Below, one piece after another: positions 44,313-54,365 of a stretch of DNA of 64,000 nt (the stretch's first letter is position 1; every line of letters begins with the position of its first letter). Position numbers and translations under genes: made by a program. Under the pieces are notes generated by a model. That model worked only from the letters and a program-made list of their open reading frames with translations. It was not told the origin of the DNA and did no database searches. The stretch covers positions 35,226 to 99,225 of the forward strand of contig NZ_JQEC01000014.1 in the NCBI RefSeq assembly GCF_000764185.1, written 5' to 3'. This DNA comes from Colwellia psychrerythraea (GTDB lineage Bacteria > Pseudomonadota > Gammaproteobacteria > Enterobacterales > Alteromonadaceae).

Positions 44313-45602
44313 ATGATTAAATTATTGAAAACTTCTCCGTTGTTATTACCATTATTCTTGTTTTCATGTTCATCACCTCATGTCATTGAAAAAGAAAGTT
44401 CTGCTGTTGCAAATACTGCTAAAGAGCAGTTAGTACAAACAAAGTTCAAATCTTCTGATCAAGCCGCTCAAGCTAATGCGGAAAAGCCTAGTAATACAGA
44501 AAATTTTATTAACCCGTCTTGCGCTATCGGTAAGGTAACATTAACCGCTGACTTTGCTGCTGCTCGCATGGATGAATGTAAAAAAGTGGCAGAAAATGAA
44601 TTTGAAATCATTTTAGTGCCTGAAAATACCCCGATCAACTCAAGCCCTTGGTATGCATTTAAAGTACAGGCTGAGCAAAATACAGATATTAAAATCACCA
44701 TGAGAGTTAGTGGTGATGAACACCGTTATCCTCCAAAAATTAGTCGAGACGGTAAAACATGGCAGCTGCAAGAGTATAAACTACGTGGTAAGCGTTTGAT
44801 CATGGAAATGACAGCATCAGCTAAGCCGGTTACTATCGCTGCCCAAGAAATTATAAATAATGAATACTATGTAGATTGGGCAAAACAAATAACGAAAGAA
44901 AATACTTTTACCCACAGCATTTTAGGACAATCAACACAAGGGCGTCCTATCTATAAAATAGAGAGTCGAAATAAAAATGCTAACGAGTGGGTGGTTATTC
45001 TCGGTCGTCAACATCCGCCAGAAGTAACAGGTGCATTAGCACTGTTTCCATTTGTCGAAACACTGTTATCAAGCAGCGAACTTAGTAATTATTTCTTAAG
45101 AAAATACAACGTCTTAGTTATTCCCAATATCAACCCTGATGGTGTTGAGGCTGGTAATTGGCGCAGCAATGCTAATGGCTTCGATTTAAATCGTGACTGG
45201 GTAGATTTTACACAAGTAGAAACGAGTCTGATCAATGACTATTTACAGCAACTGGTTAGCCAGGGACAAAAAATACGTTTCGCGGTAGATTTTCACTCCA
45301 CTAAAAGTGATATTTTTTACACCATGCCCGTTGATTACGGTGTAGAAAAAGCTTATTTTGTAATAAATTGGTTAGGTGAACTTGACCGTCAAATGCCTAA
45401 TTTTGATGTAGTGTTGAGACCAGGTAACAACCCTGATTTAGGGGTTTCGAAACAGTACTTTTCTGATAAATTTGGTGTGCATGCTATTACCTATGAAATG
45501 GGCGACAATACCGATCGCACTAAGATAAAGAGAATTGCCTTTAAGTCAGCTAACATACTGATGATTAATATGTTATCAAACGTTGATCATGACAAACAAT
45601 AG
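44313..45602 (+). CDS. M14-family zinc carboxypeptidase, lipoprotein
   Basis: 429 residues from ATG 44313 (a TTG at 44304 would add three). Lipobox LFLFSCSS. An N-terminal beta-rich domain of about 130 residues precedes the catalytic domain, as in the AGBL/cytosolic-carboxypeptidase-like M14 group. Zinc ligands: His and Glu in RQHPPEVTG and His in AVDFHSTKSD; substrate residues in ANGFDLNRDW; catalytic Glu in ITYEMGD. It trims C-terminal residues, possibly D-amino acids or gamma-Glu/DAP peptides from cell-wall fragments. It is 8 bp upstream of the D-aminoacylase gene. Confidence 0.88.
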   Translation: MIKLLKTSPLLLPLFLFSCSSPHVIEKESSAVANTAKEQLVQTKFKSSDQAAQANAEKPSNTENFINPSCAIGKVTLTADFAAARMDECKKVAENEFEIILVPENTPINSSPWYAFKVQAEQNTDIKITMRVSGDEHRYPPKISRDGKTWQLQEYKLRGKRLIMEMTASAKPVTIAAQEIINNEYYVDWAKQITKENTFTHSILGQSTQGRPIYKIESRNKNANEWVVILGRQHPPEVTGALALFPFVETLLSSSELSNYFLRKYNVLVIPNINPDGVEAGNWRSNANGFDLNRDWVDFTQVETSLINDYLQQLVSQGQKIRFAVDFHSTKSDIFYTMPVDYGVEKAYFVINWLGELDRQMPNFDVVLRPGNNPDLGVSKQYFSDKFGVHAITYEMGDNTDRTKIKRIAFKSANILMINMLSNVDHDKQ

Positions 45603-45610
45603 GACACGCT

Positions 45611-47269
45611 ATGAGTATATTTGATGTAAAATTGCTTACTATGAAAGTGATTGCTAAAAAGTCACTTAATAAAAAAACAATCGCAATGGCAGTAAGTTTA
45701 GCGCTCTTAGCAGCTTGCTCTGATGAAAGTGCCGTTCAAGATGAAATGTTAAGTAAAACGGCAAGTGAATTACCGGGACAATGGGCAAGTAAAGTTGATC
45801 TGCTAATTACTAATGGCTCAGTTTACACCGGCGAAAATAATCAAGCTCAACAACTTGATGTCGCTATTTGCCAGAAAATAATTTGTGGTTTATACCCTAG
45901 TGGTGAGCACATTATTAAAGCGACAAAAACAATCGATGCCACAGGTAAAATTGTTAGCCCTGGTTTTATTGACCCACATACTCATTCTTTGTCTGAGCTG
46001 TTAAGTAACGATAAAAACCATAACTTAAATTACTTAACCCAAGGTGTTACCACGGTTATTAACGGTAATGATGGCGGCGGCCCCGTTGATATCGCCGCTA
46101 TGTCGGCAAAGTTAACAAGCAACGGTATAGGCACAAATACCGCGTTATTAGTTGGTCATGGTAGTTTAAGAGAGCAGGTTATGGGTCGAGCTGAGCGTTA
46201 TTCAACGCCAGAAGAGCTTAGTGAAATGTCGGCAATACTCACCACAGCGATGAAAGCTGGCGCTATTGGTTTATCAACCGGCTTATATTATGTGCCCGGT
46301 AGTTATGCTAATACCGATGAAGTAATCAGCCTAGCCAAAATAGCCAGTCATTACGGCGGCATTTATGACACCCACTTACGTGATGAAAGTACCTTCAACA
46401 TAGGTTTTACTGCCGCGCTTGATGAAGCAATTAATATTGCTGATAAGGCCGATATTCACTTGCATTTAGCCCATATCAAAGCACTTGGCGTTGATGTTTG
46501 GGGACAAAGTGAACAAGCAATTGATAAAATTGAACAAGCTCAGAAGAATGGCACTTCAATATCAGCAGATCAATATCCATGGTTAGCCTCTGGTACCAAG
46601 TTGCGTAGTGCGGTTATGCCAAAATGGGTAATGGCTGACTCTACTACAGCTTTTCATCAACGGTTGAAACAAGCGAGTTTAGCTGAAAAACTGGCAAAAG
46701 AAGTTACCGAGAATATTCGTCGAAGGGGTGGACCAGACTCGCTGTATATTACTGAATTTATCGATACCACTTTGGTCAGTTTGAATTTGCTACAAGTCGC
46801 GGAGCTAAAAAACTTGTCTATTGTTGATACCGCTATTGCGTTAATACTGGAAGGTGATGTAAGAGTGGCATCTTTTAATATGTCACCGAAAGACGTTGAG
46901 CGCTTTATGGTACAGCCTTGGGTGGTTACTTCTTCCGATGGTACTGATGGCCATCCACGAAAATACGCCAGTTTCCCAAGAAAGTATCAAACTTATGTAG
47001 TCGAGAAAAAATTGCTCACCATAGCTGACTTTATTAATCGAAGCTCAGCGAAAACCGCCAAAATTCTTGGTCTAACCGAGCGTGGTATTTTAAAAGAAGG
47101 TTATAAAGCTGATATTATTGTTTTTGATCAACAAGAATTTGCGCCGAAAGCAAACTTTAACCAGTGGAATAAATATTCTGTCGGCGTAGAGCAGGTGATT
47201 GTTAACGGTACCTTGGTAATAGAAAATGAGAAGTTTATAAATGTTTTAGCGGGAGAATTTATTCAGTAA
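45611..47269 (+). CDS. N-acyl-D-amino-acid deacylase (D-aminoacylase), lipoprotein
   Basis: 552 residues. Start ATG 45611 has AGGA 6 bases upstream; an ATG at 45641 lacks one but would give a more standard lipoprotein signal ending in LLAACS. Amidohydrolase fold: HxH in GFIDPHTHSLSE, NGNDGGG, the carboxylate/His loop HLAHIKALG and the catalytic Asp region SSDGTDGHPRKY, all typical of D-aminoacylases. It releases free D-amino acids from N-acyl or peptide forms. In one transcript with the M14 peptidase. A good terminator follows at 47297. Confidence 0.9.
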   Translation: MSIFDVKLLTMKVIAKKSLNKKTIAMAVSLALLAACSDESAVQDEMLSKTASELPGQWASKVDLLITNGSVYTGENNQAQQLDVAICQKIICGLYPSGEHIIKATKTIDATGKIVSPGFIDPHTHSLSELLSNDKNHNLNYLTQGVTTVINGNDGGGPVDIAAMSAKLTSNGIGTNTALLVGHGSLREQVMGRAERYSTPEELSEMSAILTTAMKAGAIGLSTGLYYVPGSYANTDEVISLAKIASHYGGIYDTHLRDESTFNIGFTAALDEAINIADKADIHLHLAHIKALGVDVWGQSEQAIDKIEQAQKNGTSISADQYPWLASGTKLRSAVMPKWVMADSTTAFHQRLKQASLAEKLAKEVTENIRRRGGPDSLYITEFIDTTLVSLNLLQVAELKNLSIVDTAIALILEGDVRVASFNMSPKDVERFMVQPWVVTSSDGTDGHPRKYASFPRKYQTYVVEKKLLTIADFINRSSAKTAKILGLTERGILKEGYKADIIVFDQQEFAPKANFNQWNKYSVGVEQVIVNGTLVIENEKFINVLAGEFIQ

Positions 47270-47296
47270 GCATAATGATCTAAATTGCTATCAGTT

Positions 47297-47331
47297 ACGG
47301 CCGCCTTTTTAAGGCTGCCGTCAATTTTTTT
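47297..47331 (+). terminator. Intrinsic terminator of the receptor/peptidase locus
   Basis: ACGGC-C-GCCTT (47297-47307), loop TTT, AAGGC-T-GCCGT (47311-47321), then CAATTTTTTT. One internal mismatch. Confidence 0.9.
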
Positions 47332-47600
47332 GTTAATACTAAGACAACTTAAAGCCTATTACCAGGTTTTTGCTAGCTGACTGTTATAGCTGATCGTAAA
47401 TCAGTAAAAACTCACATCATTTGTATCGAAAAAATCACAGCGTCGCTAAAATATAATCCCCGCTATTTCCAAATGCCTTACCCATAGCTTTTCTAATACG
47501 TTATCATCTCTCTATAACTACTTCTAAGTTACACTGTCAATATTCCTGTTGCGCCAGACATCTGTAAGCATCTTCATTCTCTAGAGCGAAAAACGATACC
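47322..47600. other. Intergenic region before the rho-like gene
   Basis: About 280 bp without a gene. AT-rich, several TATAAT-like hexamers (TATAAT at 47450) but no -35 that I would defend. No repeat or RNA recognised. Confidence 0.3.
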
Positions 47601-48557
47601 ATGACCAGAAAAACATTAACTTTGAATGTAAAAAGAAAAAAAGTCGTCAAACAGGTCTGCAAACAAGCCGATGACATGGTGAAAGATGTTCCTCATGAGG
47701 ACCCAACAAAGCGTTTTTTAAATGGCATTGCTATTAACCCTCATCAGTGTCTTCGCCTAGAGCTTGGCTCTGAGCAATTATCTACTCGATCAATGGATTT
47801 ATTTACGCCTGTCGGTTTAGGGCAGCGGGGCTTAATTGTAGCTCCCCCAGGCTCAGGAAAAACCACCTTGTTAAAACATATATGCCAGTCAGTAGGTACC
47901 GCTTATCCAAAGGTAAAGCTTTATGCCTTACTTATTGATGAGCGCCCAGAGGAAGTCACTGACTTTAAGCGCAGTGTACCAGCCAAAGTCTATGCATCTT
48001 CTACGGATGAAACTTATGAACAACATGTGCGTGTTGCCAATGATCTTCTAAAAATCGCACGAAAAGAAGCAGGCCAAGGCCTTGATGTAATGATTGTTGT
48101 TGATTCTCTAACAAGGCTGACAAGAGTACATAATGCCAGCCAAAAGAGTAGCGGTCGTACAATGTCTGGAGGCATTGACGCTCGTGCTATGGAAATACCG
48201 CGAAAATTATTTGGCGCTGCGAGAAAAATTGAAAATGGTGGCTCGCTTACTATTCTAGCTACCGTGCTTGTTGATACTGGCAGCAGAATGGACCAAGTGA
48301 TATTTGAGGAGTTTAAGGGCACTGGTAATATGGAAGTTGTTTTATCTCGTGAAGCAGCAAACCAGCGAATTTTTCCCGCACTGGATATCGCTAAAAGTAG
48401 CACACGCCGTGAGGAGCTTCTCTTAAATGCCAAGGAGCTCGATAAGGTAAGAATTTTACGACGGGCACTTACTGGTCTTAAACCTGCAGAAGGGGCGAGG
48501 AAGCTTGTTGAGTTACTTGAGCAATATCCAACCAATGTCGAATTGTTAAATCGTTAA
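47601..48557 (+). CDS. Short Rho-like hexameric ATPase lacking the N-terminal RNA-binding domain
   Basis: 318 residues against 419 for E. coli Rho. The Rho ATPase/translocase core is complete: Walker A APPGSGKT (81-88), catalytic Glu region DERPEEVT (113-120), Walker B DVMIVVDS (162-169), Q-loop TMSGGIDA (187-194), R-loop EFKGTGN (237-243) and arginine finger STRREELL (267-274). The first 60 residues are short and basic (LNVKRKKVVKQVCKQ) and replace both the N-terminal helical bundle and the OB-fold primary RNA site. It would form a ring able to hydrolyse ATP, with RNA binding only through the central pore. This does not look like the housekeeping rho, which is longer and adjacent to trxA. 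Monocistronic. Confidence 0.88.
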   Translation: MTRKTLTLNVKRKKVVKQVCKQADDMVKDVPHEDPTKRFLNGIAINPHQCLRLELGSEQLSTRSMDLFTPVGLGQRGLIVAPPGSGKTTLLKHICQSVGTAYPKVKLYALLIDERPEEVTDFKRSVPAKVYASSTDETYEQHVRVANDLLKIARKEAGQGLDVMIVVDSLTRLTRVHNASQKSSGRTMSGGIDARAMEIPRKLFGAARKIENGGSLTILATVLVDTGSRMDQVIFEEFKGTGNMEVVLSREAANQRIFPALDIAKSSTRREELLLNAKELDKVRILRRALTGLKPAEGARKLVELLEQYPTNVELLNR

Positions 48558-48889
48558 ACAATCCGCTTCCACTGCAAGCCTAATTGAAATTACGCCATCG
48601 GTTATGCCATCAAAACTATATCTTACTTAATTAGATTTTTCAGTAAGATTCAATTCACTTAATGTTAGCAATGACGGTAAACCGTGAATTTCAATCGATT
48701 CAGTTTTTTGCACTAATGTTTGTTAGTGCTAGTTAGTTAATTCCCAAGCCTTAATAAACAATGATGATATTTCATACAACAGCATAACTTTTTATTTATC
48801 TTGTAGTTACGATGTAATAAAGCTGTCATAATATTGAAACATAAATGTAACAACTCTGTAACGAGTGCAGGATCATCAAGGAATTAGCA
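48558..48889. other. Intergenic region, 332 bp
   Basis: Between the rho-like gene and the chemoreceptor gene. AAGGAATTAGCA before the GTG at 48890 is the chemoreceptor's ribosome site. I see no stable hairpin, repeat or ORF otherwise. Confidence 0.35.
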
Positions 48890-50791
48890 GTGGATCGTTT
48901 GAATATAAAATGGAAATTAGGTTTATTAGCTATATTAGCTGCCATAGGTTTTCTAATATTGATAACTTATAATTATTTAGCTACAGATACCTTAGTAAAG
49001 TTCAATAATATCTCTCGTCATACCGTTCAACTTGAAGCTGAAATGCTAATGTTGAGGCGACATGAAAAAGACTTTATCGCCAGAAAAGATCTTAAATATT
49101 TAGCTAAATTTGAGCAGACATTCAGGGAGATAACACTTACCTTAACGCAAGTAGATCAGCAGCTCTTATCCGTTGATATTACTAATAACCAGATCACCGA
49201 GCTGAAAAGGGTGTTAACAGGTTACCGAAACAAATTTATCACCCTTGCTAAACAGCAACAAAGTGTAGGTCTTCATGCCAAAGATGGTTTGTATGGTTCA
49301 TTAAGAAATGAAGTACACCAAATTGAAAACTTGCTGACAGAACGTGAACAGTTATCAGGTTCAACTTTGGATATTCACAGTCTGATGCGAACGATGTTGA
49401 TGTTGCGCCGACATGAAAAAGACTTCATGTTAAGACGCGAGGTAAAATATAGTGACAAATTTAATAAACGTATAGAAGTTATGCGTAATAAATTGAATAA
49501 CAGTGAAATCAATCAGAATTTTAAGCAAAAAACAAATGTAGCGTTAGATAATTATCAACAACAATTTAACAAGCTAGTGCAGGGCGAACAAAAGCTTGGT
49601 TTAACGAGTAAACAAGGCATATTTGGTGAAATGAGGGGAATTATCCATCAAAGTGAAACCTTGTTAAATGCCTTTAGCGAATTTGCCATTGAAAACATTG
49701 AACAGCACATAAACAAAAAACAGAGGAATGACATAGTTGTTGGGCTTTGTTTAATCCTACTGGTCCTGTTGGCATTAACTATTATCGCCAACGGTATTTC
49801 ACGACGTATCACTGATTTATCAACCTTGATGACGTTAGCTGCAAGTACTAAAGACTTAAGCTTACGGGCGAATATTTCTGGTAGCGATGAAATTAGTGCC
49901 ATGGCAAATATTTACAATGACATGATGGCAGAATTTGATGGCTTGATGATGGAAGTAAAAAACTCATCACTAGAGCTAGCACAAGCATCGAAAGACTTAA
50001 AAGTATCAAGTGAACATACCATAGCAGGTGTTAATCGTCAGTTAGGTGACAGCGAACTGGTTGTTACGGCCATGACCCAAGTCAGTGATTCAGTGGCTGA
50101 GGTTGCTTTTAATGCCCTCGAGGCTGCTACAGCATCTTCTTCAGCTGAAAAAGGTTCAAATAGCGGACATCAACTAGTTACTGAGAATAGAAAGAGCTTT
50201 ATAAAATTAGTTGCAGACATAGAAAGTTCTGGCGAGATAATTCAAAAGCTAAGTAAAGAAAGTAATAATATTGAGGCCATGCTCAATGATATTCGTAGCA
50301 TTGCTGATCAAACAAACTTACTTGCGCTTAATGCTGCCATTGAAGCGGCTAGAGCAGGAGAGCAAGGGCGTGGTTTTGCGGTTGTCGCTGATGAGGTAAG
50401 AACGCTTGCGCAACGCTCTGCTGAATCAACACTGGAAATAGAAAACGTGGTAACTCGCCTGCAATCTTTAGCAGCAGAAGCTGTTAGCGCAATGCAATTA
50501 GGCAAAAATCAAGCAGAAATAAGTGTTGAAAATACCAATAATGTCGAGCTTGCATTAAGTGACATAAAAAAATCTAGCGAAGCTGTTAATAACATGAATA
50601 GGCAAATAGCCTCTGCCGCTGAGCAACAATCCACGGTTGTACAAGAAATTAATTGTAGCTTGATGTCAATTGCTGAAATAGCAAGAGATACCGCTAACTT
50701 GTCTGAGACAATATCCGCATCTAGTGAACAATTACAACACTTGTCTGATCAACTAGGTCATCGTGTATTAAAGTTTACTCTGTCAAGTTAG
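48890..50791 (+). CDS. Methyl-accepting chemotaxis protein with HBM sensor domain
   Basis: 633 residues, GTG start. Transmembrane helices at about 9-29 and 282-302. The periplasmic part shows the duplicated motif [10 protein letters not shown] (near residues 50 and 167), which identifies the helical bimodular (HBM) sensor found in McpS and TorS; such domains bind small organic acids or amines. A HAMP region follows, then the MCP signalling hairpin with [18 protein letters not shown] at its tip. No C-terminal pentapeptide tether. The adjacent solute-binding protein on the same strand may supply or share its ligand. Confidence 0.94.
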   Translation: MDRLNIKWKLGLLAILAAIGFLILITYNYLATDTLVKFNNISRHTVQLEAEMLMLRRHEKDFIARKDLKYLAKFEQTFREITLTLTQVDQQLLSVDITNNQITELKRVLTGYRNKFITLAKQQQSVGLHAKDGLYGSLRNEVHQIENLLTEREQLSGSTLDIHSLMRTMLMLRRHEKDFMLRREVKYSDKFNKRIEVMRNKLNNSEINQNFKQKTNVALDNYQQQFNKLVQGEQKLGLTSKQGIFGEMRGIIHQSETLLNAFSEFAIENIEQHINKKQRNDIVVGLCLILLVLLALTIIANGISRRITDLSTLMTLAASTKDLSLRANISGSDEISAMANIYNDMMAEFDGLMMEVKNSSLELAQASKDLKVSSEHTIAGVNRQLGDSELVVTAMTQVSDSVAEVAFNALEAATASSSAEKGSNSGHQLVTENRKSFIKLVADIESSGEIIQKLSKESNNIEAMLNDIRSIADQTNLLALNAAIEAARAGEQGRGFAVVADEVRTLAQRSAESTLEIENVVTRLQSLAAEAVSAMQLGKNQAEISVENTNNVELALSDIKKSSEAVNNMNRQIASAAEQQSTVVQEINCSLMSIAEIARDTANLSETISASSEQLQHLSDQLGHRVLKFTLSS

Positions 50792-50951
50792 TTTATTAAA
50801 AATCAATCCGTTAAGCCGTTGGTAATGCTAGCTAGGTTACAGCTTATTAAAGCAAGTTAACGACAAAGGTAGTAGATTTAGTCTAACTTAACGGATATTA
50901 ACTGCACTTAAGAATAGTTAATTCAATGTTTTCATCTAATATTACTAGTGG

Positions 50952-51734
50952 ATGAAACTAATTAAGCTATTAATGGCGCTGTTTAAAATCAATTCACCTA
51001 AGTATTTGTCAATAACCAGTGCACTGTGTGTGCTGGTGTTGTGTTTATTTTGTCAAAGCCAGCAAGTTTTGGCTAATGAGATAACCATTAAAGCTGCAGT
51101 TGCAGAAGAGTTCAAAGATGGCTTGCACAGTCAATATTTGAACTATATTGCTAAGCAATTAGCGATGAAAATAGACATAACAACCATGCCATTAGCTCGT
51201 CGTATACAGGAGGTTAAAAAAGGTAATGCTGATATTATTGTTGGTTTAGATTTCAGCGAAGCTCGCGCGGCGCAGCTAATATATATTTACCCAGCTTATG
51301 AAAAATTATCTTTTCGATTTTTTACCCTTAATGACAATGCCGATGAAATCCAGAGTTATGCAGACTTGACAGGAAAAGTCATTGGAGTGATTAGAAGTGC
51401 AAAACATCATGCAATTTTTGAACAAGATAATTTACTGAACAAATATGAATTAAGAAGCCTTGATAGTTGTATTAAGATGTTACTCCATGGCCGAATAGAT
51501 ATATTTATTCACTACGAAGAAAGCACTTCGGCCATGCTCATGGCGTTAGGAGTTAGTGACAAAATAACAAAAACTACTTATCAGCCTACACATAGTAACG
51601 AGCACTATATCGCTATTTCAAAGAAGTCACCATTAGCTGCTAAACAACGGCAACTAACAGCTGTTATTGAAAAAGCTATTCAACAGCAAGACTTCATTCA
51701 AATGCGGCTGCTTTATTATAAAAACAAGCGTTAA
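50952..51734 (+). CDS. Periplasmic solute-binding protein, family 3-like
   Basis: 260 residues. A hydrophobic segment (residues 22-38) with LANEITIKAAVA behind it is an exported signal; an alternative ATG at 50973 would give a tighter signal peptide. The body has the two-lobe pattern of SBP_bac_3 proteins (YLNYIAKQLAMKIDITTMPL, RRIQEVKKGNADIIVGLDFSEAR, LTGKVIGVI). No permease genes are nearby, so it may be an orphan receptor working with the preceding chemoreceptor or a sensory periplasmic protein. Confidence 0.8.
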   Translation: MKLIKLLMALFKINSPKYLSITSALCVLVLCLFCQSQQVLANEITIKAAVAEEFKDGLHSQYLNYIAKQLAMKIDITTMPLARRIQEVKKGNADIIVGLDFSEARAAQLIYIYPAYEKLSFRFFTLNDNADEIQSYADLTGKVIGVIRSAKHHAIFEQDNLLNKYELRSLDSCIKMLLHGRIDIFIHYEESTSAMLMALGVSDKITKTTYQPTHSNEHYIAISKKSPLAAKQRQLTAVIEKAIQQQDFIQMRLLYYKNKR

Positions 51735-51780
51735 CAGCATAAAAAACTACCATATTTAAATAATAAACATGGCTAAAATG

Positions 51781-51818
51781 GTTATTCGCAAATTAACCAA
51801 ACCTAACTAGCGAATAAC
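51781..51818. repeat. Inverted repeat between convergent genes
   Basis: GTTATTCGC (51781-51789) and GCGAATAAC (51810-51818) with a 20-nt gap, between the solute-binding gene and the converging oligopeptidase gene. Weak terminator candidate. Confidence 0.4.
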
Positions 51819-51859
51819 ACATGCAGAATGTTTATTTAAGCAAAATTAGTTATGAACAC

Positions 51860-54001
51860 TTATCTAGGTAATAAGGAGATAAAAAAGCTCATCTCCAAAG
51901 CTTTTTCTTTTAAGCTTTTAAAGCGCCCTGAAGCGCCGCCATGGCCCGCTTCCATATCAGTTTTAAATAACAATAAGTTATCATCAGTTTTAAATTCCCG
52001 CATTTTTGCTACCCATTTCATTGGTTCAAAATATTGTACTTGTGAATCATGGAGCCCTGTAGTTACAAGTATATTGGGGTAACTCTGAGCAATAATATTA
52101 TCAATGGGTGAATAAGCTAAAATATCTTGATAGGCTTGCTCTTCGTTTGGATTGCCCCATTCATCATACTCGTTAGTCGTTAACGGAATGGTTTCATCGA
52201 GCATAGTGGTCAATACATCTAAGAAGGGCACATGCGCGCCAATACCTAAATACAGCTCAGGTGCTTGGTTTACCACGGCACCCATTAATAAACCACCGGC
52301 GCTACCGCCCGAGGCGAATATTTTATCTTTAGCACCGTAACCTTGGTTTATTAATGCCTTAGTTACATCAACGAAGTCATTAAATGTATTTTGTTTATGG
52401 GCTTTTTTACCGCTTTCGTACCATTGTCTGCCTAACATTTCTGAACCACGAATATGGGCGATAACGTAAACAAAACCCCGGTTGAGTAGGCTTAATGTTG
52501 TACTCGAAAAATCTGGATCAATAGTAATGCCATAAGCGCCATAACCGTATTGCAGTAGTGGGTTAGTGCCATCTTTTTTAAAAGTATCGCTGCGATAAAC
52601 AATAGATACCGGAACTTCTACGCCATCACGTGCGGTAATAAATAAGCGCTCTGATTGATAGTCGTCTTTGCTAAAGTCACCTAATACTTGTTGCTCTTTA
52701 AGCAACTTGCGCTCACCGGTAGCTAAGTCAAACTCAAATAAAGAGCCCGGTGTGGTTAAACTTGAATAATATAATCTTGCGGTGGTACTTTTTGGCTCAG
52801 GATTATCACCAAGGCAAGCAAAATAGCAAGGATCATCAAAAGACAATGGGTATTGTTGACCTGCATTGTCACCTTGAGTGGTATGAACAATAAAACGAAT
52901 CTGACCATGTTCACGTTCAGTAATCACAATAAAGTTATGAAATAATTCAATACCCTCTAATAACACATCTTTTCTGTGAGGGACCAATTCTTGCCAGTTA
53001 TTGATATCATCAACTTTATCAACGGCAACTTTCATTAAGCGAAAGTTTTTAGCTTGATAGTTGCTGACAATATAAAAGTGTTCGCCCATTTTATCAGCGT
53101 GATATTCGTGTTCTTCTTGATAAGGTAAAAGCTCGACAAACTCGCCATTTGGCTCATCGGCACTAAGGAAAAAATAATGTGTGGATTCAGTGGCGTGTAA
53201 ACAAATATAAATTTGTGAGTCATCTCTGCTTTTATCTAAACTCATATAAAAGCTATGGTCGTCTTCTTCATAAACCAAAACATCATCAGCTTGTGGCGTA
53301 CCTAATTTATGACGATAAACTTGTGTACCTAATAAGGTTTCTAGATCTTTTTTTACATAAAATACCGTTTGATTGTCATTAGCCCAAACAATTTGTCCCT
53401 CAGTTTCAATGAGAACATCTGATAAATAAGCATCTTGTGCTGTGCTTATCTTATTTAAGTCTTTAAAATTGATGGTGTAAATGCGGCGACTATCAGTATC
53501 TTCCGATATTGACATTAACTCATCATTAGGGCTTATTGATAAATCACCTAAGTCATAAAACTCGTGATCTTTAGCGCGGTCATTAACATCTAATAATAAC
53601 GTTTTGTTATCACCAGAAAAACTGGTGGCGCGGTAATAATTTGAATACTCTTGCTCACCATTAATTTCACTGTGATACCAATATTTTCCATCTTTAGCTG
53701 GCACAGTATTATCGTCTTTGACGATACGTGCTTTAAGCTCTTCAAAAAGTAATTCTTGCAGCGGTTTTTGCTCCGCCAACATGGCATCTGCATAACTGTT
53801 TTCATCATTAAGGTGTGTCAATATGGCTTCATCGCTACGCTGGTCATCACGCATCCAATAATAATTATCAACCCGTTGATGATCATGCATTGCCATTTTA
53901 TGGGGGATCTTTTTAGCTATTGGCGCGACAATATTTTGTTTTAACACAGGTTTTGGTATTGATTTGATTGCAGATGAGGGCGTGTTTGAAGATATTGGCA
54001 C
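51860..54001 (-). CDS. ptrB: Oligopeptidase B
   Basis: 713 residues, the normal size for this S9A serine peptidase. The N-terminal two-thirds is a seven-bladed propeller (starts with KMAMHDHQRVDNYYWMRDD). The catalytic triad is complete: Ser in FASGGSAGGLLMG, Asp in TTGLHDSQVQYFEP, His in EAGHGGASGRF. The enzyme cleaves after Lys/Arg in short peptides in the cytoplasm. No signal peptide; the first 30 residues are variable. With the peptidases at 15 and 44 kb it completes a peptide-catabolic capacity, but it is not linked to them in an operon. Confidence 0.95.
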   Translation of the reverse strand: MPISSNTPSSAIKSIPKPVLKQNIVAPIAKKIPHKMAMHDHQRVDNYYWMRDDQRSDEAILTHLNDENSYADAMLAEQKPLQELLFEELKARIVKDDNTVPAKDGKYWYHSEINGEQEYSNYYRATSFSGDNKTLLLDVNDRAKDHEFYDLGDLSISPNDELMSISEDTDSRRIYTINFKDLNKISTAQDAYLSDVLIETEGQIVWANDNQTVFYVKKDLETLLGTQVYRHKLGTPQADDVLVYEEDDHSFYMSLDKSRDDSQIYICLHATESTHYFFLSADEPNGEFVELLPYQEEHEYHADKMGEHFYIVSNYQAKNFRLMKVAVDKVDDINNWQELVPHRKDVLLEGIELFHNFIVITEREHGQIRFIVHTTQGDNAGQQYPLSFDDPCYFACLGDNPEPKSTTARLYYSSLTTPGSLFEFDLATGERKLLKEQQVLGDFSKDDYQSERLFITARDGVEVPVSIVYRSDTFKKDGTNPLLQYGYGAYGITIDPDFSSTTLSLLNRGFVYVIAHIRGSEMLGRQWYESGKKAHKQNTFNDFVDVTKALINQGYGAKDKIFASGGSAGGLLMGAVVNQAPELYLGIGAHVPFLDVLTTMLDETIPLTTNEYDEWGNPNEEQAYQDILAYSPIDNIIAQSYPNILVTTGLHDSQVQYFEPMKWVAKMREFKTDDNLLLFKTDMEAGHGGASGRFKSLKEKALEMSFFISLLPR

Positions 54002-54365
54002 TAAGTGCTCCTAGGTAAATGATGTGATATTTTATTAAGGTTATAACAAGATAAAAATGTTGAGGGGCAAGTTTATCGATATTTTAACAATTAAGTTAGT
54101 TAATTGTTTAAAAAGATAGAGGCTCAACACATAAAAATATTTTGTTGGCGCTTGAGTGATCTAAATTAATCAAGTTATTGCTAACAATTATTTTTCGGCA
54201 ATCATTGACGTGGATTGCTAAACAGGGTTACCAGAGTGTAAAAAATATATGACGTCTGCATATTGATTCTGTTAGTGAAATAGCCCATTTACTTTTTATT
54301 AGAAATAAATGAACTATTTTTATTGTCTGGTTACATAAGGTGGACAATAACAAAAGGAGTTTAAA
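54002..54365. promoter_or_regulatory. Divergent region before the sigma-factor operon
   Basis: 364 bp between ptrB and the secreted-protein gene, without an ORF. AAAAGGAG at 54353-54360 is a strong ribosome site for 54366. A GGTTAC stretch near 54330 might be part of an ECF-type promoter, but I cannot confirm a -10 partner. Confidence 0.35.

Noticed and set aside
48014..48535. 173-codon frame on the minus strand
   Set aside because: Lies entirely antisense to the conserved Rho-like core, rich in Ser/Arg/Leu as expected of a shadow frame.
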